A DNA stretch of 64,000 nucleotides from Cellulomonas hominis (lineage in GTDB: Bacteria > Actinomycetota > Actinomycetes > Actinomycetales > Cellulomonadaceae): positions 1,302,001 to 1,366,000 of the forward strand of contig NZ_JACHDN010000001.1 of the NCBI RefSeq assembly GCF_014201095.1, read 5' to 3'. This document shows, piece after piece, positions 47,113-56,135 of the stretch. Position 1 is the first letter of the stretch. Each line of letters begins with the position of its first letter. Under the pieces are notes generated by a model. It was not told where the DNA came from. It did not search any database and worked only from the letters and a program-made list of their open reading frames with translations. The position numbers and the translations under genes were made by a program.

Positions 47113-48422
47113 AGGGCACGCACCCCCGCCCATCCGTCGCTGAGCACCGTCCGGATCCCGATCCCGGACCGCCCGAGGGCCGTCCGGGCGACCGCCGCGA
47201 GGTGCTTGCGCGGCGTGGTGTCGAGGCTGAACACGTCGTGGAACAGGTCGGCGGCGAGCTCGCCGTACGCCCCGTACATCCGGGGGCGCTCGAGGAACTT
47301 CGGCGCCTTGGCGTAGGTGCGCAGGTCGCGCCCGACGAAGCCCTCGTCGAGCCGCCGGCGGTAGCCCGCGAGCCCGGCGGCGGTGACGTCGCCGGCGCCG
47401 ATGGCCTCGGCGACGGCGTCACCGGCGGCGATCCCGGACCCGATGGCGAGGTCCATCCCCCGGACCGTGAGGCCCGAGTTGATGGTGAGCCCCGCGGCGT
47501 CGCCGACGACGACCAGGCCGTCGGTCGCGAGCGTGCCGAGCATCGCCAGCCCGCCCTCCGCCACGAGGTGCGAGCCGTACTCGACGACCTCGCCGCCCCG
47601 CAGGTACGGGGCGAGCCCCGGGTGCTCGAGCAGGTGCTCGAAGATCCCGGCGGCGGTGTGCCCGGAGGCCACGAGGTCGTCGAGGCGCAGCACGACCCCG
47701 ACCGACAGCGACTCGGCGTTCGTGTAGAGGAACGCCCCGCCGCCGACGCCGCGCGTGCAGTCCCCGACCAGCGCGTGCGCGGCGCCTTCGTCGCCGGTGA
47801 GCCCGAACCGGTCCTCGATGACGGTGCGGGGCAGCCGGACGACCGCCTTCACGCCGACCGCGAGGTGGTTCAGCGGCTCCTTCGCGCGCAGCCCGGCCTC
47901 CCGGGCGAGGAACGAGTTGACCCCGTCCGCCGCCACGACGACGCGGGCGCGCAGCTCGTCCTCCCCGGCCCGCACGCCCAGCACGCGCACCGAGCCGGGC
48001 GTCGACCCGGGCTCGGTGAGCAGCTGGTCGACCCGGACCCCGGGCATGAGGTAGGCCCCGGCCTCCTCGGCACGCTCCGCGAGCCACGGGTCGAACTTCG
48101 CCCGCAGGACCGTGACGGCGTTCACCGGCTCGGCGAGCCGCTGCGATGCGTAGTCGAGCGACACCGCCGAGTCCGGGGTGAGGAACGTCGTCACGTGCCG
48201 GGTGATCCGGCGCTCGACGGGCGCCTGGTCGGCGAACCCGGGCAGCACCTGGTCCAGGACGCGCCCGTACAGCACGCCGCCGGACAGGTTCTTGGACCCG
48301 GGCGCCTCGCCGCGCTCGATCAGCGCGACGGACAGGCCGGCGGACGCCAGCCGGTGCGCGGCGACGGAGCCGGCCGGGCCGGCCCCCACCACCACGACGT
48401 CGAAGTCGGGATCGTCGGCCAT
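47109..48422 (-). CDS. fixC: FixC-like FAD-dependent oxidoreductase
   Basis: A 437-residue flavoprotein. The Rossmann motif is FDVVVVGAGPAGSVAAHRLA, followed by EAPGSKNLSGGVLYGRVLDQ as in FixC/ETF-QO and the FAD-closing GLVVVGDAAGLTINSG. In the FixABCX complex it takes electrons from FixAB and passes them on through FixX. The start is ATG 48420..48422, immediately after fixB; longer frames upstream are not homologous. Confidence 0.87.
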   Translation of the reverse strand: MADDPDFDVVVVGAGPAGSVAAHRLASAGLSVALIERGEAPGSKNLSGGVLYGRVLDQVLPGFADQAPVERRITRHVTTFLTPDSAVSLDYASQRLAEPVNAVTVLRAKFDPWLAERAEEAGAYLMPGVRVDQLLTEPGSTPGSVRVLGVRAGEDELRARVVVAADGVNSFLAREAGLRAKEPLNHLAVGVKAVVRLPRTVIEDRFGLTGDEGAAHALVGDCTRGVGGGAFLYTNAESLSVGVVLRLDDLVASGHTAAGIFEHLLEHPGLAPYLRGGEVVEYGSHLVAEGGLAMLGTLATDGLVVVGDAAGLTINSGLTVRGMDLAIGSGIAAGDAVAEAIGAGDVTAAGLAGYRRRLDEGFVGRDLRTYAKAPKFLERPRMYGAYGELAADLFHDVFSLDTTPRKHLAAVARTALGRSGIGIRTVLSDGWAGVRAL

Positions 48423-48427
48423 GCTGC

Positions 48428-49369
48428 TCAGGCCTCCAGGGCCGCGGCGAGCGCGGGCAGCACGGCGTAGAGGTCCCCGACGACGCCGTGGTCGCACTGC
48501 GCGAAGATCGGCGCGTCCGCGTCGGAGTTGATCGCGACGACGACCTTCGCGCCCGCGACGCCGACCATGTGCTGCACCTGGCCCGAGATGCCGGCGGCGA
48601 CGTACAGGTCCGGGGCGACGTGCTGGCCGGAGATGCCGATGTAGCGGTCCTTGGTCAGCCAGTCGTGGCCCTCCGCGAGCGGCCGCGAGCAGGCGACCTC
48701 CCCGCCCAGCGCCGCGGCCAGCCGCTCGACGACGGCCAGGTCCTCGCGCGCCTTCAGCCCGCGGCCGATGCCGACGACGACCCGTGCCCCGCCGAGGTCG
48801 ACGGCGGCGCGGCCGGAGGCCCGCTCCTCGCGGACCCGCACGGCGGCGGCCGGCGCCGTGGTGACGACCTCCTCGACCGGCACCGCGGACGCCGGGGCGG
48901 CGACCCCGCCCGGTGCGACCGTCACCACGGCGGGCCCACCCGTGACCCGCTCGGTGCGGACCGCGATGCCGCCGTGCACGTCCCGGCGCACCTCCACGGC
49001 GTCGCCGGCGATGCCCACCTCGGTCGCGCCGGTCAGCACGGGCGCGCCGCACCGCGCGGCCACCGCTCCCGCGAGCGCCCGGCCCGCGTCCCGCGTGGCG
49101 GCCACGACCAGCCGCGGCGCGGCTCCCGCGACCACCTCGGCGACCGCGGCAGCCTGCGCCTCGACCGGCACCCCGTCGCCGGGCTCGCCCAGCCACAGCA
49201 CCCGGTCGACGCCGGACGCGGCGACCGCGTCGGCCACCGCCCGCGTCCCGGCGACCACGGCCACGACCGCCTCGCCGTGCGACGCGGCGGCGCGGGCCAC
49301 CGCGACAGGGCCCGCAACCGCCACGTCGCCGTCCACCAGCACCAGGACGTCCTGCGTGCTCTCGTTCAT
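48428..49369 (-). CDS. fixB: Electron transfer flavoprotein alpha subunit (FixB-like)
   Basis: A 313-residue protein from ATG 49367..49369. The N-terminal domain is weakly conserved. The C-terminal ETF-alpha FAD domain has GGEVACSRPLAEGHDWLTKD, YIGISGQHVAPDLYVAAGIS, GQVQHMVGVAGAKVVVAINS and DADAPIFAQCDHGVVGDLYA. It forms the heterodimer with FixA. It lies in the order A, B, C, X. Confidence 0.87.
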   Translation of the reverse strand: MNESTQDVLVLVDGDVAVAGPVAVARAAASHGEAVVAVVAGTRAVADAVAASGVDRVLWLGEPGDGVPVEAQAAAVAEVVAGAAPRLVVAATRDAGRALAGAVAARCGAPVLTGATEVGIAGDAVEVRRDVHGGIAVRTERVTGGPAVVTVAPGGVAAPASAVPVEEVVTTAPAAAVRVREERASGRAAVDLGGARVVVGIGRGLKAREDLAVVERLAAALGGEVACSRPLAEGHDWLTKDRYIGISGQHVAPDLYVAAGISGQVQHMVGVAGAKVVVAINSDADAPIFAQCDHGVVGDLYAVLPALAAALEA

Positions 49370-49401
49370 CGTCTCTGCTCCTTCTCGCCGGGGGCCGGCG
49401 G

Positions 49402-50178
49402 TCACAGCGCGCCGGCGGCGCGCAGGGCGTCGACCAGCTCGGCGGCCGCGGCGGCCGGGTCGGCGGTGGTGATGACGTGCCGGCCGCGCGCGCTGGGCGC
49501 GGGCCGGGCGGTGCCGACGATCTCGGCGACGGCTGCCGGCGCCGGCACGTCGAGGCCGGCGAGCGGCAGCACGTCGGTGGGCTTCTTGGCGGCGCCGAGG
49601 ATGTCCTTCATCCCCGGGACGCGCGGGACGACGGCGTCGGCGGCGACCGCGAGCACGGCCGGGCCGGACACGTCGAGCACCTGCACGCCGCGGTCGGTGG
49701 CGCGCTCGACCACGAGCCCGCCGTCGGCGGCCTGCACGTCGCAGACCCCGCCGAGGGCGGGCCAGCCGAGGAACCCGGCCAGCGTCATCGGCACCTGCCG
49801 GTCGCCGTTGTCGACGGACTCCGGCCCGGTGAGCACGACGTCCGCGTCGCCGATCGACCGGACCGCCGCGGCGAGCGCCGCCGCCGTCCCGGTGCTGCCG
49901 GACCCGGCCAGCGCGTCGTCGGCGACGAGGACCAGGTGGTCCGCGCCGCGGGACAGCATCGCCTTGCGGGCCAGCGGGGTGTCGGCCGCGGCCGGCCCGA
50001 CGGACAGGGCGACGACCTCGCCGCCGGTGGCGTCCGCGAGCCGGCGGGCCACCTCGAAGGCGACCGGGTCGTGCTCGCTGACGGCGCTCTTGGACCGGCT
50101 CCAGTCGACGGTGCCGTCCGGGCGCACCTCGGCGTCCTGGGGGTTCGGCGCCCACTTGCAGGCGACGACGATCTTCAT
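49402..50178 (-). CDS. fixA: Electron transfer flavoprotein beta subunit (FixA-like)
   Basis: A 258-residue protein beginning MKIVVACKWAPNPQDAEVRP. It has SEHDPVAFEVARRLADATGG and the later QVPMTLAGFLGWPALGGVCD (in PESVDNGDRQVPM). These are the features of the ETF-beta/FixA family, which binds FAD or AMP and accepts electrons from the acyl-CoA dehydrogenase encoded just upstream. A 46-base gap with AGGAG precedes the ATG. Confidence 0.87.
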   Translation of the reverse strand: MKIVVACKWAPNPQDAEVRPDGTVDWSRSKSAVSEHDPVAFEVARRLADATGGEVVALSVGPAAADTPLARKAMLSRGADHLVLVADDALAGSGSTGTAAALAAAVRSIGDADVVLTGPESVDNGDRQVPMTLAGFLGWPALGGVCDVQAADGGLVVERATDRGVQVLDVSGPAVLAVAADAVVPRVPGMKDILGAAKKPTDVLPLAGLDVPAPAAVAEIVGTARPAPSARGRHVITTADPAAAAAELVDALRAAGAL

Positions 50179-50224
50179 GGGGTTCTCCTCCGGGCGGGGG
50201 GTCAGGGCTGGGGGCGCGGGGCGC

Positions 50225-51367
50225 TCAGCTGTGGTCCTTGACGATCTGCCGGCCGGCGATGTGCACCATGATCTCGTCGGTGCCGCCGCCGAACCGGTGG
50301 CCGCGGATGTCCCGCCACAGGCGCGAGACGCGGGTGCCGACCGTGACGCCGACGCCGCCGAACACCTGCATCGCCTCGTCGGCGACCTCGAACGCGGCCA
50401 TCGCGCAGTACCGCTTGCACATGGCGCCCTGGCTCTTCAGCGGGACGTCCTGGTCGAGCATCCAGGCGGTGCGCAGCACGAAGTTCCGCATGTTCTCGAC
50501 CTTGATGGCCATGTCCGTGAGCTTCTGCTGGATCAGCTGGAACTGGCCGATCGGCTTGCCGAACTGCACGCGCTGGGCGGCGTACGTCGCGGCGTCCTCG
50601 TAGGCGCACTCGGCCAGGCCCCAGCACTGCGAGGCGATGACGAGGCGCTCCATCTCGAAGTTCCGCATGAGCTGCTTGAAGCCGGCGCCCTTGACGCCGA
50701 CCAGGCAGGACTCGGGCAGCGTGACGTCGTCGAGGAAGATCTCGCAGGAGTCGGAGATGTGCCAGACGATCTTCTCCAGCCGGTTCGTCGACAGGCCGGG
50801 CGCGTCCATCGGCACCAGGTACATCGAGATCGCCTCGCGCGGGTTCGCGACGGCCGGGTCCTTCGCCATGAGCAGCAGGTACTTCGACTGCAGGGCGTTG
50901 GTGATCAGCGTCTTGGTGCCGTTGAAGGTCACCATGCCGTCGTGGTGCACCGCGGTGCACGCCATGGCGGCGTTGTCCGAGCCGGCGCCGGGCTCGGTGA
51001 ACCCGAGCGCGAACGGCACGTCGCCGGAGGCCAGCAGGCCGAGGATCTCCTGCTTCTGCTCCTCGGAGCCGAACTCGAGGATGTCCATCGCCTGCAGCAG
51101 CTCGAGGCCGTAGCCGTTGTTCAGCCCCTGCCGGGCCACCCGCGCGGCGAGCAGCACGAGCGTCGTGGCGTCGACGGGGGTGCCGCCGTACTCCTCGGGG
51201 AAGCCGAGCGACGCGAAGCCGGCCTCGTGCAGGGCCTTGCGGAACGCCGTCGGCGGCGTGTGCGTCGCGTCGAGCTCCGCGATGTACGACTCGGGGCACT
51301 CGCGCTCGAGCAGGTCGTCGAGGCTCGAGAGCAGGAGCTCCTGCTCGTCCGTCAGGCCGAAGTCCAT
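50225..51367 (-). CDS. Acyl-CoA dehydrogenase (CaiA/YdiO-like)
   Basis: A 380-residue flavoenzyme starting MDFGLTDEQELLLSSLDDLL. It shows the FAD-binding LGFTEPGAGSDNAAM, the region MERLVIASQCWGLAECAYED, and the C-terminal VFGGVGVTVGTRVSRLWRDI and FGGGTDEIMVHIAGRQIVKD. Close in pattern to E. coli YdiO and CaiA, which work with FixABCX-type ETFs. It catalyses alpha-beta dehydrogenation or reduction of an acyl-CoA. First gene of the leftward unit, facing the CoA-transferase. Confidence 0.85.
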   Translation of the reverse strand: MDFGLTDEQELLLSSLDDLLERECPESYIAELDATHTPPTAFRKALHEAGFASLGFPEEYGGTPVDATTLVLLAARVARQGLNNGYGLELLQAMDILEFGSEEQKQEILGLLASGDVPFALGFTEPGAGSDNAAMACTAVHHDGMVTFNGTKTLITNALQSKYLLLMAKDPAVANPREAISMYLVPMDAPGLSTNRLEKIVWHISDSCEIFLDDVTLPESCLVGVKGAGFKQLMRNFEMERLVIASQCWGLAECAYEDAATYAAQRVQFGKPIGQFQLIQQKLTDMAIKVENMRNFVLRTAWMLDQDVPLKSQGAMCKRYCAMAAFEVADEAMQVFGGVGVTVGTRVSRLWRDIRGHRFGGGTDEIMVHIAGRQIVKDHS

Positions 51368-51493
51368 GGTGCTGCACCCTCCTGGTGGTGGCGCCGGCGC
51401 GCGTCGTCGCGACCGGGGCGGGCGGGGCGGTGGTCGCCCGCGCTGCACCATCGTGCGGCGGCCTCCGGCGCCCGTCCGGGGACGATGGTCCCA

Positions 51494-51518
51494 ATTTCCG
51501 ACTGTCCGAGTCCGAAAT
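51494..51518. promoter_or_regulatory. Palindromic operator between divergent acyl-CoA units
   Basis: ATTTCCGACT (51494..51503) and AGTCCGAAAT (51509..51518) pair at 9 of 10 positions across GTCCG. It is the only AT-richer dyad in the 191-base divergent gap and is 40 bases before the CoA-transferase start. The length suits a TetR dimer; the TetR at 46079..46870 is the nearest candidate. Confidence 0.6.
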
Positions 51519-51558
51519 AGTCGGCGCAGCAGTTCACCGCCGACGAAGGAGTCCGCTC

Positions 51559-53115
51559 GTGGCCCAGATCATCACCGCCGAGGAAGCCGCCGCCCTGATC
51601 CCGGACGGCGCCACCGTCGCCCTGTCCGGCTTCGGCCTGTCCTGCGTCAACGAGGAGACGATGGCCGCCGTCGAGCGCCGCTTCCTCGCCACGGGCGCCC
51701 CGCACGGCCTGCACGTCGTGCACGCGAGCGCCGTCGGGAACCGGCGCGACAAGGGCATGAGCCACTGGGGCCACCGCGGCCTGGTCCGGCGCTGGATGGG
51801 CGGCATCGCGATCGCCTCCCCCGCGTTCGCGCAGCTCATCTCCGAGGACGCGGTCGAGGCGTACAACCTCCCGCAGGGCGTGATCACCCAGCTCTACCGG
51901 GAGATCGCCGCGCACCGCCCCGGCGTCATCACCAAGGTCGGGCTCGGCACCTTCGTCGACCCGCGGGTCGAGGGCGCGCGGATGTCGGCGTGCACCACCG
52001 AGGACTACGTCCAGGTCGTCGAGCTCGCCGGCGAGGAGTGGCTGTTCTACCCGTCGTTCCCGATCCAGGTCGGCCTGATCCGCGGGACCGTCGCCGACAC
52101 GCACGGCAACCTCACCCTGAGCAAGGAGGGCCTCAAGATGGAGGTCCTGCCGATCGCCCAGGCCGTGCACAACTCGGGCGGCATCGTCATCGCGCAGGTC
52201 GAGTCCGTCGCCGAGGCCGGCTCGCTCGACCCGAACGACGTCAAGGTCCCGGGCCTGCTGGTCGACTACCTCGTCGTCTCCGAGCCGGAGAACCACTTCC
52301 AGACCGAGAACACGCACTACAACCCGTCGTTCTCCGGCCAGCTGCGCGTCCCGCTGTCGTCCGTCGCGTCCATCCCGCTCGGCGAGCGCAAGGTGATCGC
52401 CCGGCGCGCGGCCATGGAGCTGCGCCGCGGCGCGGTCCTCAACCTCGGCGTCGGCATCCCGTGCGACGTCGGCTCGGTCACCGCGGAGGAGGGCGTCAGC
52501 GACGTCATCCTCGGGACCACCGAGGCCGGCGCGGTCGGCGGCGTGCCCGCCGGGCTCAAGGACTTCGGCCACGCCTGGAACCCCGAGGCGCTGGTCGACC
52601 ACCACGCGCAGTTCGACTTCTACGACGGCGGCGGCCTCGACGTCGCCGTGCTCGGCCTCGCGCAGACCGACGCGCACGGCAACGTCAACGTGTCGAAGTT
52701 CGGCAGCCGGGTCGCGGGCTGCGGCGGGTTCATCAACATCTCGCAGTCGGCCCGCACGCTCGTGTTCGCCGGCACCTTCACCGCCGGCGGCCTGGAGACC
52801 GAGGTGGTCGACGGCACGCTGCGGATCGTCACCGAGGGCCGGGCGCGCAAGTTCCTCGCCGACGTCGAGCAGATCACCTTCTCCGGCGCCGTCGCGACCC
52901 GGGCCGGCCAGCGCGTGCGGTACGTGACCGAGCGCGCCGTCCTCGAGCTGCGGGACGGCCGGATGACCGTGACCGAGATCGCGCCGGGGATCGACCTGCA
53001 GCGCGACGTGCTCGACCTCATGGACTTCGTGCCCGACGTCGCCCCCGACCTGCGGACCATGCCCGCCGGGCTGTTCACCGAGAAGTGGGGCGGGCTCGCC
53101 GACCTCGTCGGCTGA
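51559..53115 (+). CDS. Family I acyl-CoA:carboxylate CoA-transferase (YdiF/Pct-like)
   Basis: A 518-residue protein fusing alpha and beta CoA-transferase halves. The N-terminal half has DGATVALSGFGLSCVNEETM. The C-terminal half has AVLNLGVGIPCDVGSVTAEE and GTTEAGAVGGVPAGLKDFGH, where Glu322 is in the expected catalytic place of propionate/acetyl-CoA:acceptor transferases. GTG 51559 has GAAGGAG at good spacing. It would activate a short carboxylate by CoA exchange for the neighbouring dehydrogenase. Confidence 0.85.
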   Translation: MAQIITAEEAAALIPDGATVALSGFGLSCVNEETMAAVERRFLATGAPHGLHVVHASAVGNRRDKGMSHWGHRGLVRRWMGGIAIASPAFAQLISEDAVEAYNLPQGVITQLYREIAAHRPGVITKVGLGTFVDPRVEGARMSACTTEDYVQVVELAGEEWLFYPSFPIQVGLIRGTVADTHGNLTLSKEGLKMEVLPIAQAVHNSGGIVIAQVESVAEAGSLDPNDVKVPGLLVDYLVVSEPENHFQTENTHYNPSFSGQLRVPLSSVASIPLGERKVIARRAAMELRRGAVLNLGVGIPCDVGSVTAEEGVSDVILGTTEAGAVGGVPAGLKDFGHAWNPEALVDHHAQFDFYDGGGLDVAVLGLAQTDAHGNVNVSKFGSRVAGCGGFINISQSARTLVFAGTFTAGGLETEVVDGTLRIVTEGRARKFLADVEQITFSGAVATRAGQRVRYVTERAVLELRDGRMTVTEIAPGIDLQRDVLDLMDFVPDVAPDLRTMPAGLFTEKWGGLADLVG

Positions 53116-53182
53116 CCCGCCTCCCGCACCACCCGCACCACCTCTCCCGCGTCACCCCTCTCGCCGGAAAGGCACCACCGCC

Positions 53183-54460
53183 ATGACCTCGACGACGTCG
53201 TCGACCCCCTCGATCAACCGCTGGGCCGTCCTCTGGTCCTCGGTCGCCGTGCTGATGTGCACGGGTGCGATCTACGCGTTCTCCGTGCTCGCCGGCCCGC
53301 TCAGCGAGGCCCACGGCTGGACCATGCCGCAGGTGATGATGGCGTTCACCATCAACGCCGCGGTCGGCCCGATCCCGATGATCGTCGGCGGCATCCTCAC
53401 CGACCGGGGCTGGACCCGCTGGCTGGTGCTGACCGGCGGCCTCATGTTCGCCGCCGGGTTCGCGCTGACCGGCGCGGCCACGTCGCTGACGGCGCTCTAC
53501 CTGTCCTACGGCCTGCTCGCCGGCCTGGGCCAGGGCCTGGCGTACTCCGGCTGCCTGGGCAACACGATGAAGCTGTTCCCGGACCGCCGCGGCCTGGCCG
53601 CCGGCCTCATCACCGGCGGCATGGGTGCCGCGTCCGTGATCGCCGCACCGGTCGCGAACGCGATCATCGCCGGCCCGGGCGTCCGGTCCGCGTTCGTCTG
53701 GATGGGAGCCGCGTACGCCGTCGTGGTCGTCGTCGCCTCGCTGTTCCTGCGCGCCGCCCCGGTCGGGTTCGTCCCCGCCGGCTGGACGCCGCCCGCCGGC
53801 CGCCCGGCGCTCGCCGTGCCGTGGCGCCGCACGCTGGCCACCCCGGCGTTCTGGGCGATCTTCGTGATGATGGCGTTCGGCGCGTTCTCCGGCCTGATGA
53901 TCGCGTCCAACGCGTCGCCGATCGGGCAGAACATGTTCGGCCTGACCGCCGCGACCGCCGCCGTGTTCGTCTCCGTGTACTCCGCCTGCAACGCCCTGGG
54001 CCGCGTGCTCTGGGGGGCCGTGTCCGACCGGCTCGGCTACACCACCGCGCTGACGATCATCTACGGCGTCGTCGCCCTGTGCCTGCTGGTGCTCGTGCTC
54101 GTGTCCTCGACGGCCGGGTTCGCGGTCGGCATCATCGGCCTGGGGCTCTGCTTCGGCGGCGTCATGGGCGTGTTCCCCGCGCTCACCATGACGAACTTCG
54201 GCCCCCGCTACCAGGGGGTCAACTACGCCATGGTGTTCGTCGCGTACTCGGTGTCCGCGTTCTTCGCCCCGCGACTCGCGTCCGGCATGGCCGCGGAGCG
54301 CGGCGGCGACTTCACGGTCCCGTTCGTCATCGCGATCGTCCTCGCGCTGGTCGGCGTGGGCCTGGCCACCGCGTTCCGCGGGATCCAGCGCACGCACCTC
54401 GCGCGGATGACCGCCGCGGCGGACGCCGCACCGGCGCCGGCGCCCGCGGCCGCGCGCTAG
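53183..54460 (+). CDS. MFS transporter (OFA/oxalate-formate antiporter type)
   Basis: A 425-residue protein with about 12 membrane helices. The first loop motif IYAFSVLAGPLSEAHGWTMP and the later GMGAASVIAAPVANAIIAGP match the OFA subfamily, as does SACNALGRVLWGAVSDRLGY (MFS signature after helix 8). Such proteins exchange oxalate, formate or other monocarboxylates. It probably imports the substrate for the CoA-transferase upstream and ligase downstream. Confidence 0.82.
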   Translation: MTSTTSSTPSINRWAVLWSSVAVLMCTGAIYAFSVLAGPLSEAHGWTMPQVMMAFTINAAVGPIPMIVGGILTDRGWTRWLVLTGGLMFAAGFALTGAATSLTALYLSYGLLAGLGQGLAYSGCLGNTMKLFPDRRGLAAGLITGGMGAASVIAAPVANAIIAGPGVRSAFVWMGAAYAVVVVVASLFLRAAPVGFVPAGWTPPAGRPALAVPWRRTLATPAFWAIFVMMAFGAFSGLMIASNASPIGQNMFGLTAATAAVFVSVYSACNALGRVLWGAVSDRLGYTTALTIIYGVVALCLLVLVLVSSTAGFAVGIIGLGLCFGGVMGVFPALTMTNFGPRYQGVNYAMVFVAYSVSAFFAPRLASGMAAERGGDFTVPFVIAIVLALVGVGLATAFRGIQRTHLARMTAAADAAPAPAPAAAR

Positions 54461-54473
54461 TCCACGCAAGCCC

Positions 54474-54511
54474 GGCCGGCCCGGCCCCCACCCCCGTGGG
54501 CCGGGCCGGCC
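54474..54511 (+). terminator. 14-bp hairpin between transporter and ligase genes
   Basis: GGCCGGCCCGGCCC (54474..54487) and GGGCCGGGCCGGCC (54498..54511) are exact complements with a 10-base loop. The stem is strong and lies just before the ligase ribosome-binding site. It may reduce read-through or protect the upstream mRNA end. Confidence 0.6.
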
Positions 54512-54531
54512 GACCCGTACCGGAGGAGCCG

Positions 54532-56121
54532 ATGCCCGTCGACCTGAGCACCGCCGCCGCGCTCGAGCAGGTGGCGGTGCACGACCCCGCCGCGCCGAGC
54601 CTGGTGTACGGCACGACGGTCACGCGCGCGGGCGAGCTCGCGGCGACGGTGCGCGCGCTGGCGGACGCCCTCGGGGTCGCGGGGGTCGCGCCCGGGGACC
54701 GGGTCGCCCACGTCGGGCGGAACGGGGCGTCGCTGCTCCAGACGCTGCTCGCGTGCGCGTCGCTGCGGGCGGTCGCGGTGCCGCTCGGGTTCCGCGCCTC
54801 GGCCGCGGAGCTCGCCGCGCTCCTCGACCGGTGTGCGCCCCGGGCTGTCGTCGCCGAGCCCGCGCACGTCGCGGACGCCGACGCCTGGCCCGGCGCCGCC
54901 GGCGCCCTGCGGGTCCAGGTCGACGACGACCCCCTGGCCGGCCCGCCCGAGCCCCGGCCCGGCTGGCAGCCGTGGTCGGCCCTGCTCGCGGCGGGCGACC
55001 CGGGCGCCCCGGCGCGGCACCGCGCCCGCCCCGACGACACCGCCCTGCTGCTGTTCACCTCCGGGTCCTCGGGCCGCCCGAAGGGGGTGCGGCTCACACA
55101 CGCGAACCTGTGGTGGAGCGCGCTCGGCGCGGACGCGGCCTTCGGCACGGGCCGTGGCGGGACGACGCTCGCCGTCGCGCCGATGTCGCACATCGGCGGG
55201 CTCAACGGGCTCGCGCTGCGCACGCTCGGCACCGGCGGCACCGTCGTGGTCCGGCGGGCCTTCGACGCCGACGCCGTCCTCGCCGACGTCGCCCGGCACC
55301 GCGTCACGTCGCTGTTCGGCGTGCCCGCCATGTACGCGGCGCTGGCCCGGTCGCCGTGGTTCGACGCGACCGACCTGTCGAGCCTGCGCACCGCGCTGGT
55401 CGGCGGCGCCCCGCTCCCCGCCGGGCTGCTCCGGCGGTTCCTCGACCGCGGCGTCCCGCTGCAGCAGTCCTGGGGCATGACCGAGACCGCCCCCGCGTGC
55501 ACCTGCGTCCCGCGCGACCGCGTGGCGGACCGGGGCACGACGGTCGGGCAGCCGCTCGCGTTCGTCCGCCTGCGCCTGGTCGACCCGCGCACCGGCGCCG
55601 ACGTCGAGGGTCCCGGGGAGCCGGGCGAGCTCTGGGTGTCCGGCCCGCAGGTGACCGCCGGCTACTGGCGCGACCCCGAGGCGACCGCCCGGGCGTTCCC
55701 CGAGCCGGGCTGGCTGCGCACCGGTGACGTCGCGGTGCGGGACGCCGACGGCGCCTACCGGATCCGCGGGCGGATCGGCGACGTCATCAACACCGGTGGG
55801 GAGAAGGTGCACCCGGCCGAGGTCGAGGCCGCGCTCGACGGCTGCCCCGGCGTCGGGCAGTGCGCCGTCGTCGGCGTCCCGGACGAGGTCTGGGGCGAGA
55901 CGGTCGCGGCCGTCGTCGTCCCGGCGCCCGGCACCGTGCCGGACCTCACCGACCTCCGGACGTACGCGGCCCGGACCATCGGGCGGCACAAGCTGCCGCG
56001 GCGGCTCGTGCTGGTCGACGCGCTGCCCGCGACCGGGACGGGCAAGGTCGACCGGGCGGGGGTGCGGGAGCTGGCGGCCGGCGCCGGGGCGGAGCACGCG
56101 CGGTTCGGCGCCGACGCCTGA
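54532..56121 (+). CDS. AMP-forming acyl-CoA synthetase / ligase
   Basis: A 529-residue adenylate-forming enzyme. The P-loop is ALLLFTSGSSGRPKGVRLTH. A5-like motif: SWGMTETAPACTC. A7 to A10: ELWVSGPQVTAGYWRDPEAT, GWLRTGDVAVRDADGAYRIR and KLPRRLVLVDALPATGTGKV with the catalytic Lys near the end. The acid substrate is unknown; genomic context suggests the same short organic acid as the CoA-transferase. CGGAGGAG precedes ATG 54532. Confidence 0.85.
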   Translation: MPVDLSTAAALEQVAVHDPAAPSLVYGTTVTRAGELAATVRALADALGVAGVAPGDRVAHVGRNGASLLQTLLACASLRAVAVPLGFRASAAELAALLDRCAPRAVVAEPAHVADADAWPGAAGALRVQVDDDPLAGPPEPRPGWQPWSALLAAGDPGAPARHRARPDDTALLLFTSGSSGRPKGVRLTHANLWWSALGADAAFGTGRGGTTLAVAPMSHIGGLNGLALRTLGTGGTVVVRRAFDADAVLADVARHRVTSLFGVPAMYAALARSPWFDATDLSSLRTALVGGAPLPAGLLRRFLDRGVPLQQSWGMTETAPACTCVPRDRVADRGTTVGQPLAFVRLRLVDPRTGADVEGPGEPGELWVSGPQVTAGYWRDPEATARAFPEPGWLRTGDVAVRDADGAYRIRGRIGDVINTGGEKVHPAEVEAALDGCPGVGQCAVVGVPDEVWGETVAAVVVPAPGTVPDLTDLRTYAARTIGRHKLPRRLVLVDALPATGTGKVDRAGVRELAAGAGAEHARFGADA

Positions 56122-56135
56122 GGCCGGGCCGGGCC

